Origin: Draconibacterium aestuarii
GTDB taxonomy: Bacteria > Bacteroidota > Bacteroidia > Bacteroidales > Prolixibacteraceae
Assembly (NCBI GenBank): GCA_026671195.1
Contig: JAPOHD010000031.1
Coordinates: 40,830 to 104,829, forward strand
Direction of reading: 5' to 3'
DNA: 64,000 bases
Shown here: piece by piece, positions 27,565-36,270 of the stretch
How the letters are laid out: each line of letters begins with the position of its first letter
Numbering within the stretch: position 1 is the first letter of the stretch
The notes under the pieces: generated by a model
The model's database searches: none
Told to the model about the DNA's origin: nothing
Seen by the model: only the letters and a program-made list of their open reading frames with translations
Position numbers and translations under genes: made by a program

Positions 27565-28722
27565 TTAAAGTGAGTTAAACTGGCTTTCAAACTCAACAAG
27601 TGTTGCAGTAACCGGAACTCCGTTGCTAACTTTCTGGATTCCTTCAATTACTACTCTTTCACCCGGTTTTAATCCGTCTTTAATTAGCCATAAATCGCCA
27701 ATTTTAGCACCCGTAACTATTTGCCGGGTTTCAATCTTATTTTCAGAATTTACTATGAACAGCGAATATTGTCCTTGTAACTCTTTTACACATTTTTGAG
27801 GAATAATAATTGCATCTTGATGAATGCGTGGAACGCGTACCTTTGCGTATTGACCGGGGCGCACCAATTTTTCGGGATTATCAAAGGTTGCCTGAACCAG
27901 TATGGTACCGGTGTGTGCGTCGACACCACGATCTACAAAATTTACCAATCCTTTGTGTTTGTGAATAGTGCCGTCAGACAGCACCAGTTCAAGTTCGGGA
28001 TTTTTGTTTTTGGTATCTTCAATATTCCATTCGCTTGCCATTAAAGCTCTTGCTGCTTCGAGGTACTGACTTTCAGGAAGGAAAAATTCTACGTGGATTT
28101 GATCCATTTTTGAAACTGTATTCAAAACAACGAGTGGTGCCTGCCCAACTACCTCACCTACTTTTGCAAGAGTTTTACCTATCAACCCATCAATTGGCGA
28201 ATATATTCTGGTGTAGCCAAGCTTAATTTTTGCCAGTTCCAGATTTGCTTCAGCCGCTTTAACTTTTGCGTCAGCTGCTTCATACTGAACCTGGGCTCCA
28301 TCCAGATCGGACTGACTTACTGCGTTTGTCTGAGCCAGTGGTTTGTACCTGCTTAAATCGCTTTTAGCTTTGGCAAATATCGATTTTGCCTCGGCAAGCA
28401 GGCTTTGTTGCGCAGCTACTTCGGCCCTAAACGGTTGATCATCGATAGTATAAAGTAACTGTCCTTTTTTTACCGCAAATCCTTCTCTGAAATGGATTCC
28501 TTCAAGAAATCCATTGACTCTCGCCCTTATGGTAATGTCTTGATATCCATATACTTCACCAACAAAATCAAGTTGATCTTGAATATCTTTTTGTACAGCT
28601 TCCACTACTTTTACCTGCTGTGGTGTCATTTGTTTTTTTTGTTCTTGAGAACACGCAATCGTAAAAAAAACAGCCAGAACGAATACCGCTGATTTTGTAC
28701 TAATTTTTTTTGATTTAAACAT
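27565..28722 (-). CDS. RND efflux periplasmic adaptor lipoprotein (membrane-fusion protein)
   Basis: A 385-residue adaptor with a lipobox (FFTIACSQEQ). The order is an N-terminal barrel/lipoyl half (QDITIRARVNGFLEGIHFREGFAVKKGQLLYTID), an alpha-hairpin (residues about 95-165), a second lipoyl half (RIYSPIDGLIGKTLAKVGEVVG) and beta-barrel domains (GTILVQATFDNPEKLVRPGQYAKV). It bridges the RND pump and the OprM-like channel, which follow directly in the operon. The ATG at 28722 is chosen over a TTG six bases earlier. No regulator gene adjoins the operon, so its control is not visible. Confidence 0.93.
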   Translation of the reverse strand: MFKSKKISTKSAVFVLAVFFTIACSQEQKKQMTPQQVKVVEAVQKDIQDQLDFVGEVYGYQDITIRARVNGFLEGIHFREGFAVKKGQLLYTIDDQPFRAEVAAQQSLLAEAKSIFAKAKSDLSRYKPLAQTNAVSQSDLDGAQVQYEAADAKVKAAEANLELAKIKLGYTRIYSPIDGLIGKTLAKVGEVVGQAPLVVLNTVSKMDQIHVEFFLPESQYLEAARALMASEWNIEDTKNKNPELELVLSDGTIHKHKGLVNFVDRGVDAHTGTILVQATFDNPEKLVRPGQYAKVRVPRIHQDAIIIPQKCVKELQGQYSLFIVNSENKIETRQIVTGAKIGDLWLIKDGLKPGERVVIEGIQKVSNGVPVTATLVEFESQFNSL

Positions 28723-28855
28723 TTTCAAGTGTTTTGTTATGTAAAGTTTTTATATTTCCTGAAAAGATAAGAAATCTAGATCGACTATTGTTAACTAAGC
28801 TGATGGAAAATTAGATATAACAGATATTTTATAAGATTATAGCGAGACATACTAA

Positions 28856-29989
28856 TCAAGTGTTCCTTTTTTGATATTTCTCAAGAGACTTCTGCGTTTT
28901 TTTGTCCAACTGTTTCATATTTTCTAGATAGCGGTAGGCCTGGCCCGAGATGTAGCGGTTTTCATTTTTTAAAAGTTTGGCTACTTCAGAAACTGTATAT
29001 TCATCTTTTATAGAATGTAGCTTATACAAATCAAGCACATTTTTAGTTAATGTACCGTTCAAATTATTTAGTTCGGCAGATAAAACTTTAACCAATTCTG
29101 GGATTAATTCATCTGTTTCTTTCAATTTTTGAAGGATAAGGCGTTTTTGAAGGAAGCCTGATTGTTTAAATAAATTACCAAGTTTTAGTTGGATTTCAGC
29201 AGAAATTGTTTCGGGTTTTAAAACATTTAATGCACGTTCGGCCAAATAAATATCTTGTTCTGAAATAAAATCCATTAATTTTTTCTGAAATTCTTCCGAC
29301 ATTTCCATTTCAGCAGAAATATGGTTTAAAACCCATACCTGATCCTGAAGGTTAATACTGTTCAATATTTTTAGGCTTAAATCTGAATCGAGTTTTTCGG
29401 TAGTAAGTTTTTCAATCTCCCGTTTTGTTGGGCCATTCACAATATGCCAAAGCGTGTAGGTGGTATAAACTGCTCCTTCAACTATATGGTCGAGCACAGC
29501 AGCAATTGTTGCCGATGAAACTGCATCAACTCCTTGGCTGTTTGTACTTTTTTTCGGAACCAATTCATCGATACTGTAGTTGGCAAGCGGCGAATTTGCT
29601 TCGGACAGAACGTTGTGAATCTTGTCATAATCTTCGGGTTTGAAAGTAACGTGTTTGGTTTTGCTGAGAAATTCGCCCTCAGGCAGCTCAAATCCAAGGT
29701 AGCGACCGGTTAAATTCCAAAACAAGTTAATTTTTACCAGTCGACATTCTCCGTCAATACAAACACCGGTAATTACATCGCGAGAATATTTTATTGGATA
29801 ACCATCCGAATCGGTGTAAATAGAAAGTATCTTATTCTGAATGGTGTCATTCCAATCAATTGGTATAGAAGTTACTTTTACCGGTTCTGAATGAACAGTG
29901 GTATGATTCATTCGCACAATTTTTTTCCTCTTTTCTTGAAAAGAAAAAAGAAAAACAAAAATGAGTACGATTGTGGCCAATAGTTTCAT
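28856..29989 (-). CDS. Exported protein with FMN-binding-like motif and helical repeats
   Basis: A 377-residue protein with an N-terminal hydrophobic signal (MKLLATIVLIFVFLFSFQ). Residues about 45-190 contain VDAVSSATIAAV, which resembles the SGAT-type flavin-attachment motif of RnfG/NqrC FMN-binding domains, but the usual Gly is Ser. The block GAVYTTYTLWHIVNGP follows. Residues about 195-375 are predominantly helical repeats (LSLKILNSINLQDQVWVLNHI, LAERALNVLKPETIS, ISGQAYRYLENM) like HEAT repeats. I do not know a characterised homologue. Flavin binding is an inference from one motif. It is flanked by the efflux operon and a DPP-IV-like peptidase. Confidence 0.65.
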   Translation of the reverse strand: MKLLATIVLIFVFLFSFQEKRKKIVRMNHTTVHSEPVKVTSIPIDWNDTIQNKILSIYTDSDGYPIKYSRDVITGVCIDGECRLVKINLFWNLTGRYLGFELPEGEFLSKTKHVTFKPEDYDKIHNVLSEANSPLANYSIDELVPKKSTNSQGVDAVSSATIAAVLDHIVEGAVYTTYTLWHIVNGPTKREIEKLTTEKLDSDLSLKILNSINLQDQVWVLNHISAEMEMSEEFQKKLMDFISEQDIYLAERALNVLKPETISAEIQLKLGNLFKQSGFLQKRLILQKLKETDELIPELVKVLSAELNNLNGTLTKNVLDLYKLHSIKDEYTVSEVAKLLKNENRYISGQAYRYLENMKQLDKKTQKSLEKYQKRNT

Positions 29990-30068
29990 AGAAAGATTTA
30001 TGAAAATTGATTTCTAAAAATAAACAGAATTTATTTCATAAGGTTTTGAAAAATAATAAATAGAAAAA

Positions 30069-30102
30069 AATAAGGTTTTACCCAGCTGGGTAAAACCTTA
30101 TT
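30069..30102 (-). terminator. Terminator of the DPP-IV-like peptidase gene (34-bp perfect palindrome)
   Basis: A perfect palindrome spans 30069-30102 (core TTTTACCCAGCTGGGTAAAA). On the minus strand it is followed by TTTTTTTCT. It lies 26 bp after the stop at 30128. The symmetry gives hairpins on both strands, but no plus-strand gene ends here. Confidence 0.9.
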
Positions 30103-30127
30103 AACTATCAATTCTGTGTGTGAAATT

Positions 30128-32332
30128 CTATTGTAATTGTTCTTTTAAGAAATTGGTCATTTTTGTATATAAATGCATACTTGTATTTCCTCCACTTATT
30201 CCGTGGTTACGGTTGGTATAAATGGCCATGTCGAACTGAACTCCGCCCTGAACCATTTTTTCCGTCATTTCGAAGGTATTTTGCGCATGCACATTATCAT
30301 CTGCAGAGCCATGTACAATTAACAAATACCCTTTAATATCTTCAGCATGAGAAAGGGGGGAATTATCATCGTAACCTTCAGTATTTTCCTGTGGAGTGCG
30401 CATGTAACGTTCAGTGTAAATACTATCGTAAAAACGCCAGCTGGTAACCGGTGCAACCGAAATGCCTGCTTTAAACAGTTCGCCTCCTTTTTCCATCGAA
30501 AGCAGTGTCATAAAACCACCATAACTCCAGCCGTAAATGGCAATGTTTTTGGCATCAACATAAGGCAGTGTTCCTAAATATTTGGCTGCCTCTATCTGGT
30601 CGTCCGACTCGTATTTTCCAAGTTGTTGGTAGGTTATTTTTCTGAAATCTTCACCACGGGCAGCTGTTCCCCGAGGATCAACACAAACCACCAGAAAACC
30701 TTCCTGTGCAAGATATTCGTTCCAACCCACTCCGTGTCCCCACGAGTCGGTAACACTTTGCGAGTTTGGACCACTGTATTGTGTCATAAATACAGGATAT
30801 CTTTTCGATTCACTAAAATCCACAGGTTTAATCATGTATCCGTTCAATTTAATTCCTTCAGAAGTTGTAAATGAAAAGAATTCCTTTTGAGGAATATTCA
30901 TAGACTTAACAGTGTTTTTCAAAACCGTATTGTCTTGTAAAAAGCGAATCTGTTCAACCTTCTTCTGGTTTGAATGAAGCGTTATATAATTAGGAACTTT
31001 TGCACTGCTGAAGTAGTTGATGAAGTATTTGAAATTAGAGCTAAAAACAGCGCTGTTTGTACCTTCCTGTGTTGATAGTTTCCCTTTTTTCTTTTTATCC
31101 TGACTAATATAATACACCTCGCGGCGCAAGGGCGATTCGGCTGCAGCCTGGTAATAATATACCTTCTTCGCAGCATCGTACCCGTAAAAATCGGTTACAT
31201 CAAATTCACCTTCAGTTAGTTGAGCAACTTCAAATCCTTGTTTATCATACAGGTACAAGTGCGACCATCCGTTACGTTCGCTGTTTATCACAAAACTTCC
31301 ATCGTCAAGATAGGTGAAAGCATCCAAAAAACTTTCGTCAACATAGCGGTTGTTTTTTTCAGTTAAAACCGGACGTGTGTCGCCGGTATAAGGATTTGCA
31401 TATAATATGTCTAATTTGTTCTGGTGGCGGTTTAAACGCATAACAACCAATTCGTTGGCATCGGGTGTCCAATTTAAACGAGGAATGTAAATATTGGTAT
31501 CCACGCCAATATCAACTTTAATGGTAGTTTTTGCTTTTATTTCGTACGATAACACCTGAACGGTTGAGTTGGTTTCTCCGGCTTTGGGGTATTTAAATGT
31601 ATATGCTCCCGGATACAAATTGTTTTCGCTTAACTCAGGACTCGCGCCGGCATACATGGGTATTGAAAATTCGGGCACCTCACTTTCGTCGAAACGTATA
31701 AAGGCCAGAAACTTGCTGTCGGGCGACCACCAGAACGCTTTGTTAAAACCAAATTCTTCTTCGTAAACCCAGTCGGGAGCACCGTTAATAATTTCGTTGA
31801 ATTTACCATCAGTTGTTATCTGGCTTGTACTTCCAAAACTCAGGTTCTTTATAAAAATATTGTTGTCGCGAACATAGGCAACGCGTTTACCATCGGGCGA
31901 AAAAGTAGCCAGTTGCTGAGCACCTTTATCAGAGAGTTGAGTTAGTTCTTCGGTAACCGAATTCCATACATAGTATTCGGCTGTATATGAATGGCGATAA
32001 ATGGATTTTCTGTCGGTAGTTAAAAGGAGTTTTGTTTCATCATCGCTAAATTCATAACTGGAAAATGTAGAAATAGCTGCATCTTTTACTTTTGTAATAT
32101 CAAACAGCACTTCAACTTCGTTACCCGTTTGATAACTGTACTTTACAACTTTGGTGTGGTTTTCCATAGTAGTGTAGTGAATTCCATCGTTCATCGAACG
32201 AAGTCCATCAACCGATTTGGCCCTGAAAGTTCCTTCTACTAGAATGTCTTCAAGCGTAATTTTTTGCTTGCTTTGCGCCTGAAGCGTAAAAGTAAAAATG
32301 GAAATAAATACAAATAAGAGTAAATTCTTCAT
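30128..32332 (-). CDS. Exported S9 family prolyl peptidase, dipeptidyl peptidase IV type
   Basis: A 734-residue protein with a signal peptide (MKNLLLFVFISIFTFTLQAQ). The N-terminal eight-bladed propeller (FSPDGKRVAYVRDNNIF, WSPDSKFLAFIRFDESEVPEF) carries a Glu pair (DWVYEEEFG) of DPP-IV type, which binds the peptide amino terminus. The catalytic domain has Ser603 in GWSYGGFM, an Asp in HGSADDNVH and a His in NRNHGISGG. It would release X-Pro dipeptides from peptides in the periplasm. The ATG at 32332 is used because an earlier TTG (32368) falls inside the -7 promoter box at 32366-32373. Confidence 0.93.
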   Translation of the reverse strand: MKNLLLFVFISIFTFTLQAQSKQKITLEDILVEGTFRAKSVDGLRSMNDGIHYTTMENHTKVVKYSYQTGNEVEVLFDITKVKDAAISTFSSYEFSDDETKLLLTTDRKSIYRHSYTAEYYVWNSVTEELTQLSDKGAQQLATFSPDGKRVAYVRDNNIFIKNLSFGSTSQITTDGKFNEIINGAPDWVYEEEFGFNKAFWWSPDSKFLAFIRFDESEVPEFSIPMYAGASPELSENNLYPGAYTFKYPKAGETNSTVQVLSYEIKAKTTIKVDIGVDTNIYIPRLNWTPDANELVVMRLNRHQNKLDILYANPYTGDTRPVLTEKNNRYVDESFLDAFTYLDDGSFVINSERNGWSHLYLYDKQGFEVAQLTEGEFDVTDFYGYDAAKKVYYYQAAAESPLRREVYYISQDKKKKGKLSTQEGTNSAVFSSNFKYFINYFSSAKVPNYITLHSNQKKVEQIRFLQDNTVLKNTVKSMNIPQKEFFSFTTSEGIKLNGYMIKPVDFSESKRYPVFMTQYSGPNSQSVTDSWGHGVGWNEYLAQEGFLVVCVDPRGTAARGEDFRKITYQQLGKYESDDQIEAAKYLGTLPYVDAKNIAIYGWSYGGFMTLLSMEKGGELFKAGISVAPVTSWRFYDSIYTERYMRTPQENTEGYDDNSPLSHAEDIKGYLLIVHGSADDNVHAQNTFEMTEKMVQGGVQFDMAIYTNRNHGISGGNTSMHLYTKMTNFLKEQLQ

Positions 32333-32365
32333 AATGCCCTCAATTTCATTTTTAAGATTAGAAAA

Positions 32366-32373
32366 CAAAAGTA
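32366..32373 (-). promoter_or_regulatory. -7 promoter element of the DPP-IV-like gene
   Basis: On the minus strand the bases read TACTTTTG, an exact TAnnTTTG match, 33 bp before the ATG at 32332. No TTG is found at the ideal distance upstream. Confidence 0.45.
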
Positions 32374-32403
32374 AAAATACTATTGATAGCTAAAAATGAA
32401 ATC

Positions 32404-32435
32404 AAAAAAAATGCCTCTCATTTCTGAAAGGCATT
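32404..32435 (-). terminator. Rho-independent terminator of the chorismate mutase/aldolase operon
   Basis: On the minus strand AATGCCTTTCA pairs with TGAGAGGCATT (one G-U pair), and a run of seven to eight Ts follows. It starts about 26 bp after the aldolase stop codon. Confidence 0.85.
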
Positions 32436-32460
32436 CATTAATATAATAGTATTTCTTGTA

Positions 32461-33411
32461 TTACTCTAACAGCTCGTAGTCGTGCATTTCTTTCATAAAT
32501 GTCACAAAATCATCCTTTTGTTCCGAGTCCATCCATTTCATGGCACTTCGTGGGTGTTCGTTCATAGCGCCGGTAATCAAATAAGGAATGTGGTATCCCC
32601 AATCGATTTTATCCTGCCATGGTTTAACATGGTGTTGAATGGCATCAATTAAAGGCAACAAACGGTATTTTGGATTTTTAAGGAATGCAATTAATATTTC
32701 AATAGGGCAGTTTCCTGCGCCACGTCCCATTCCCAGTAACGTTGCGTCCAGCATGGTTACTCCATTCATTAATGAAGTTACGGTGTTCGACATGGCTAAT
32801 TGCATGTTGTTATGGGCGTGAATTCCCAGTTCTTTTCCAGGAAGCGCTGCTTTGTATTTTTTTACCAGATGCTCGATGCTTTCGCAATAAAGACTACCAA
32901 AACTGTCAACAACATAGATAATTGGAACTTTTGATTGAGCCAGATCAGCCAGTGCCTGATCCAGTTCCGGTTCGCTAACCGTTGATACTGCCATTAAATT
33001 GATGGTAACTTCGTATCCTTTGTCCATGCAGTGTTCTGCCAGCCAAATTGCTTTATCCACCTGGTGACAATAACAAGCAACACGCATCATGTCAATTAAA
33101 CTCTCGCTTGCCGGTGGAATATCGTCCGGATCGATTCGGCCAATATCAGCCATTGCCGACAGCTTTAAATTAGTTTCGTTGTCGCCCACTATCCTGCGCA
33201 AATCCTTGTCGTCGCAAAATTTCCATGGCCCAACTTCTTTTCTGTCGAATGCAAATTCGCTGCTTTTATAACCAATTTCCATGTAATCTACACCTGCTTC
33301 AACGCAACTTTTGTAAACTCCTCTTACAAAATCGTCGCTAAATTGCCATTTGTTCATCAATCCTCCGTCGCGAACTGTGCAATCCATAACTTTAATGTCT
33401 GCTTTGTACAT
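32461..33411 (-). CDS. HMG-CoA lyase/DmpG-like TIM-barrel aldolase
   Basis: A 316-residue cytoplasmic protein with the DRE-TIM metallolyase features. MDCTVRDGGLMNKWQFSD carries the first metal-binding Asp and the catalytic Arg, GIHAHNNMQLAMSN supplies the His-x-His metal ligands, and MGRGAGNCPIEIL closes the barrel. These enzymes make or break C-C bonds next to a 2-oxo acid (4-hydroxy-2-oxovalerate aldolase, homocitrate synthase, HMG-CoA lyase). The exact reaction is not readable. The ATG overlaps the stop of the chorismate mutase-like gene (TAATG), so the two are translationally coupled. This suggests a shared pathway around 2-oxo acids or aromatic precursors. Confidence 0.85.
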   Translation of the reverse strand: MYKADIKVMDCTVRDGGLMNKWQFSDDFVRGVYKSCVEAGVDYMEIGYKSSEFAFDRKEVGPWKFCDDKDLRRIVGDNETNLKLSAMADIGRIDPDDIPPASESLIDMMRVACYCHQVDKAIWLAEHCMDKGYEVTINLMAVSTVSEPELDQALADLAQSKVPIIYVVDSFGSLYCESIEHLVKKYKAALPGKELGIHAHNNMQLAMSNTVTSLMNGVTMLDATLLGMGRGAGNCPIEILIAFLKNPKYRLLPLIDAIQHHVKPWQDKIDWGYHIPYLITGAMNEHPRSAMKWMDSEQKDDFVTFMKEMHDYELLE

Positions 33412-33719
33412 TATGCTTTATTTTTTGTTTTTAATAATTTCATTTCATGATCGATATTGCTTTCGATTAAAAGCGTATAAATCTTTGCAAAAGTGTCGGC
33501 ATTTAATCCGCTGTCTTCTGCCCATTTTTTTCGCTGAAGTATAACCTGATCTTTACGTTCTTGCGCAATAATTGCATCCTTGTCGTGTTTAAAACGAACT
33601 ATTTCTTCAACATACTTATGTCTTTCTGAAAATAACGAAATGATATGTTCGTCAATTTTATCAATTTCATTCCTTACTTCTTCCAGCGAATGACAATCTT
33701 TTGGATTTTTGAATCCCAT
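33411..33719 (-). CDS. AroQ-type chorismate mutase-like protein
   Basis: A 102-residue all-helical protein with the AroQ/CM-II pattern. LEEVRNEIDKIDEHIISLFSERHKYVEEIVRFK has Arg16 in helix 1 and the ERHKYVEEIVRFK helix end, and IIAQERKDQVILQRKKWAE follows. Chorismate mutase converts chorismate to prephenate. Stand-alone short forms also include isochorismate-pyruvate lyase-like (PchB) proteins, which cannot be separated here by eye. It is the first gene of a two-gene operon with the DmpG-like aldolase, overlapping it by one base. No other aromatic-amino-acid gene is in the window. Confidence 0.8.
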   Translation of the reverse strand: MGFKNPKDCHSLEEVRNEIDKIDEHIISLFSERHKYVEEIVRFKHDKDAIIAQERKDQVILQRKKWAEDSGLNADTFAKIYTLLIESNIDHEMKLLKTKNKA

Positions 33720-34138
33720 AATATTCGAAAAATTAAAACTTTACATGAATTTACTGTCTTGCGCAAAGAAAAGAAATAATTATTCAAAACAATAACAATA
33801 TGATAGTTGTGGCTTGAATTTAGAAACGATTTAAAATATTGCAGCTCGAAATTGTGTAGATATGTAAGAAATAATATCCTGTAACTTTTATTCTAACCGA
33901 CGAATAGCAGTCTGGCAATTCATATGCTATAAATGACTTTAATCTCTTTTCCTTTCAAAAAAGGAAATCAACATTAAATTGTTGAAATAAATGGAATTGC
34001 CGATGTAATTCTTCTTAATTGGCCTGATTTTATGAAAAACAATTGCTTACGTAAAAATATTAACATGAAGTACATGAAAAATTCCTTAAAATCATTGGGT
34101 TGAAAGAACTTGAAGTATGGATATATTAAAGGTTTCAT

Positions 34139-34146
34139 TATCTTTG
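34139..34146 (+). promoter_or_regulatory. Possible -7 element of the thrS-infC-rpmI-rplT operon
   Basis: TATCTTTG is an exact TAnnTTTG match. The nearest upstream TTG (34110-34112) is 26 bp away, longer than usual. If used, the thrS leader would be about 150 nt and would contain the inverted repeat at 34170-34214. Confidence 0.4.
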
Positions 34147-34169
34147 CGGCGCTTTAAAGTCAGGAGCCG

Positions 34170-34214
34170 GAAGTCGGAAGTCCGAAGTAGTTAAAACTTC
34201 GGTTTTCCGACTTC
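34170..34214 (+). repeat. Long inverted repeat in the thrS leader
   Basis: GAAGTCGGAAGTCCGAAGT (34170-34188) faces ACTTCGGTTTTCCGACTTC (34196-34214). These are 19-nt arms with one mismatched dinucleotide region and a 7-nt loop. It also contains short direct repeats of GGAAGTC. It could be a regulatory leader hairpin or a dispersed intergenic element. No T-tract follows, so it is not a classical terminator. Confidence 0.75.
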
Positions 34215-34302
34215 AGTCTTCACTGCCTGTTTACAGACGTTTAGCAGATTAAGATAAATGTTTCAATACGAGTATTGCATAACGAATAATTAATAGTTGA
34301 AA

Positions 34303-36252
34303 ATGATTAAAATAACACTTCCTGATAACAGTGTACGCGAATTTGCCGAAGCAGTGAATGGTTACGAGATTGCAAAATCGATCTCAAACCGTTTGGCAAA
34401 AGATGTTCTGTCTATTTCGGTGGATGGAGAAGTTTGGGACTTGTCGCGAAAAATTGAAAGCGATGCAGCCATAAAATTACATACGTGGGACGACAAGGAA
34501 GGAAAAGTAACATTCTGGCATTCATCGGCTCACTTAATGGCTGAAGCAATTGAAGCTTTTTATCCGGGAACAAAGTTCGGAATCGGCCCAACAGTAGATA
34601 CCGGTTTTTATTACGATATCGATTTACCCGAGGGAAAAGTATTGTCGGAAAAAGATTTGCAAAAGATTGAGCAGAAAATGCTTGAGTTGGCACGTCAGAA
34701 AAATGACATTGTACGTTCTGAAATTTCAAAAGCCGATGCATTGGAAATGTTCACCGAAAAAAACGATGAACTAAAGCAGGAGTTGATCAGCGAATTAGAA
34801 GACGGAACCATTACTTTATACCAGCAGGGCAATTTTACCGATTTATGTCGTGGACCACACTTGCCCAATACCAGCTACATTAAAGCTATCAAATTAACTG
34901 CAATTGCAGGTGCATACTGGCGAGGCGACGAAAAAAACAAAATGCTTACCCGTGTTTACGGAGTTACCTTCCCGAAAGCAAAAATGCTGGAAGAGTACCT
35001 GGTAATGATTGAGGAAGCTAAAAAACGCGACCACCGTAAAATCGGTAAAGAAATGCAACTGTTTGGGTTCTCTGAGTCAGTTGGTCAAGGCTTGCCGTTA
35101 TGGCTGCCTAAAGGAGCACAACTTCGCGAACAACTGGAGAACTTCTTGAAAAAAGTTCAGAAGAAATACGGTTACGAGCAGGTTATGACACCTCATATTG
35201 GTGATGTGAAATTGTACAAAACTTCAGGCCATTATCAAAAATATGGTCAGGATTCATTTCAACCAATTTCAACTCCCGCAGAAGGAGAGGAGTACCTGTT
35301 GAAACCGATGAACTGTCCGCATCACTGTGAGATTTATAAAATGTGGCCACGTTCTTATAAAGATTTACCAGTTCGTATGGCTGAGTTCGGAACTGTTTAT
35401 CGTTACGAACAAAGTGGCGAGTTGCATGGTTTAACCCGTGTGCGCAGCTTTACACAGGATGATGCACATATTTTTTGCCGTCCTGACCAGTTAAAAGATG
35501 AGTTTAAAAAAGTAATCGATATTATATTTATAATCTTTAAAGCCTTAAACTTCGAAAATTATACCGCACAGATTTCGTTACGCGATCCTAAAAAACCGGA
35601 GAAATACATTGGATCTCCTGAAAACTGGGATAAAGCAGAACAAGCAATTATTGAGGCTTGCGAAGAAAAAGGCTTGAATACCATTACTGAATTAGGCGAA
35701 GCTGCCTTTTATGGTCCAAAACTCGACTTTATGATTAAAGATGCATTGGGCAGAAGCTGGCAGCTGGGAACAATCCAGGTTGATTACAATCTTCCGGAGC
35801 GTTTCGAATTGGAATACATAGGAGCCGACGATAATCGTCACCGGCCTATTATGATCCACCGTGCACCTTTCGGATCAATGGAACGTTTTGTTGCCGTGCT
35901 AATTGAACACACTGCCGGGAAATTTCCACTTTGGCTCACTCCAGAGCAAGCAGTTGTCTTACCAATCAGTGAAAAGTATAACGATTATGCTAAAAAAGTT
36001 TCAGATTTTCTAAATATTTCCGATATTCGCACCGTCGTTGACGATCGTAACGAAAAGATTGGTAGGAAGATACGAGACAACGAATTAAAAAGAGTACCAT
36101 ATTTGTTGATTGTTGGAGAAAAAGAGGCAGAATCAGAAACTGTTTCAGTGCGTCGCCAGGGCGAAGGCGACCAAGGTTCTCAGACAATTAATGAATTTGC
36201 AGAATTTATAAAAAAAGAAGTAAGAGATCAATTATCAGGATTGTATAACTAA
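34303..36252 (+). CDS. thrS: Threonine--tRNA ligase
   Basis: A 649-residue class II aminoacyl-tRNA synthetase. It opens with a TGS domain ([14 protein letters not shown], residues 1-60). The editing domain follows with [17 protein letters not shown] and the metal-binding CRGPHLP. The catalytic core has [19 protein letters not shown] (zinc-binding Cys and His), [24 protein letters not shown] and [18 protein letters not shown]. An anticodon-binding domain closes the protein. It charges tRNA-Thr. It heads the conserved thrS-infC-rpmI-rplT cluster. The ATG at 34303 is used rather than a TTG two codons earlier. The infC Shine-Dalgarno lies 3 bp after its stop. Confidence 0.97.
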   Translation: MIKITLPDNSVREFAEAVNGYEIAKSISNRLAKDVLSISVDGEVWDLSRKIESDAAIKLHTWDDKEGKVTFWHSSAHLMAEAIEAFYPGTKFGIGPTVDTGFYYDIDLPEGKVLSEKDLQKIEQKMLELARQKNDIVRSEISKADALEMFTEKNDELKQELISELEDGTITLYQQGNFTDLCRGPHLPNTSYIKAIKLTAIAGAYWRGDEKNKMLTRVYGVTFPKAKMLEEYLVMIEEAKKRDHRKIGKEMQLFGFSESVGQGLPLWLPKGAQLREQLENFLKKVQKKYGYEQVMTPHIGDVKLYKTSGHYQKYGQDSFQPISTPAEGEEYLLKPMNCPHHCEIYKMWPRSYKDLPVRMAEFGTVYRYEQSGELHGLTRVRSFTQDDAHIFCRPDQLKDEFKKVIDIIFIIFKALNFENYTAQISLRDPKKPEKYIGSPENWDKAEQAIIEACEEKGLNTITELGEAAFYGPKLDFMIKDALGRSWQLGTIQVDYNLPERFELEYIGADDNRHRPIMIHRAPFGSMERFVAVLIEHTAGKFPLWLTPEQAVVLPISEKYNDYAKKVSDFLNISDIRTVVDDRNEKIGRKIRDNELKRVPYLLIVGEKEAESETVSVRRQGEGDQGSQTINEFAEFIKKEVRDQLSGLYN

Positions 36253-36255
36253 CTT

Positions 36256-36262
36256 AAGGAGG
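36256..36262 (+). promoter_or_regulatory. Strong Shine-Dalgarno sequence of infC
   Basis: AAGGAGG lies 8 nt before the ATA start codon of infC at 36271. Most genes in this window lack any such sequence, as is usual in Bacteroidia, so its presence here decides the start and suggests special translation control. Confidence 0.8.
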
Positions 36263-36270
36263 AAATTAAA

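Larger units (their letters stand above)
33720..34302. other. 583-bp gene-free stretch upstream of thrS
   Basis: No open frame with coding character is seen on either strand. The region holds divergent promoter space for the chorismate mutase gene (minus) and thrS (plus), a possible thrS -7 box TATCTTTG at 34139-34146, and the inverted repeat at 34170-34214. The remaining roughly 400 bp is AT-rich with no structure that I can identify. Confidence 0.6.
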
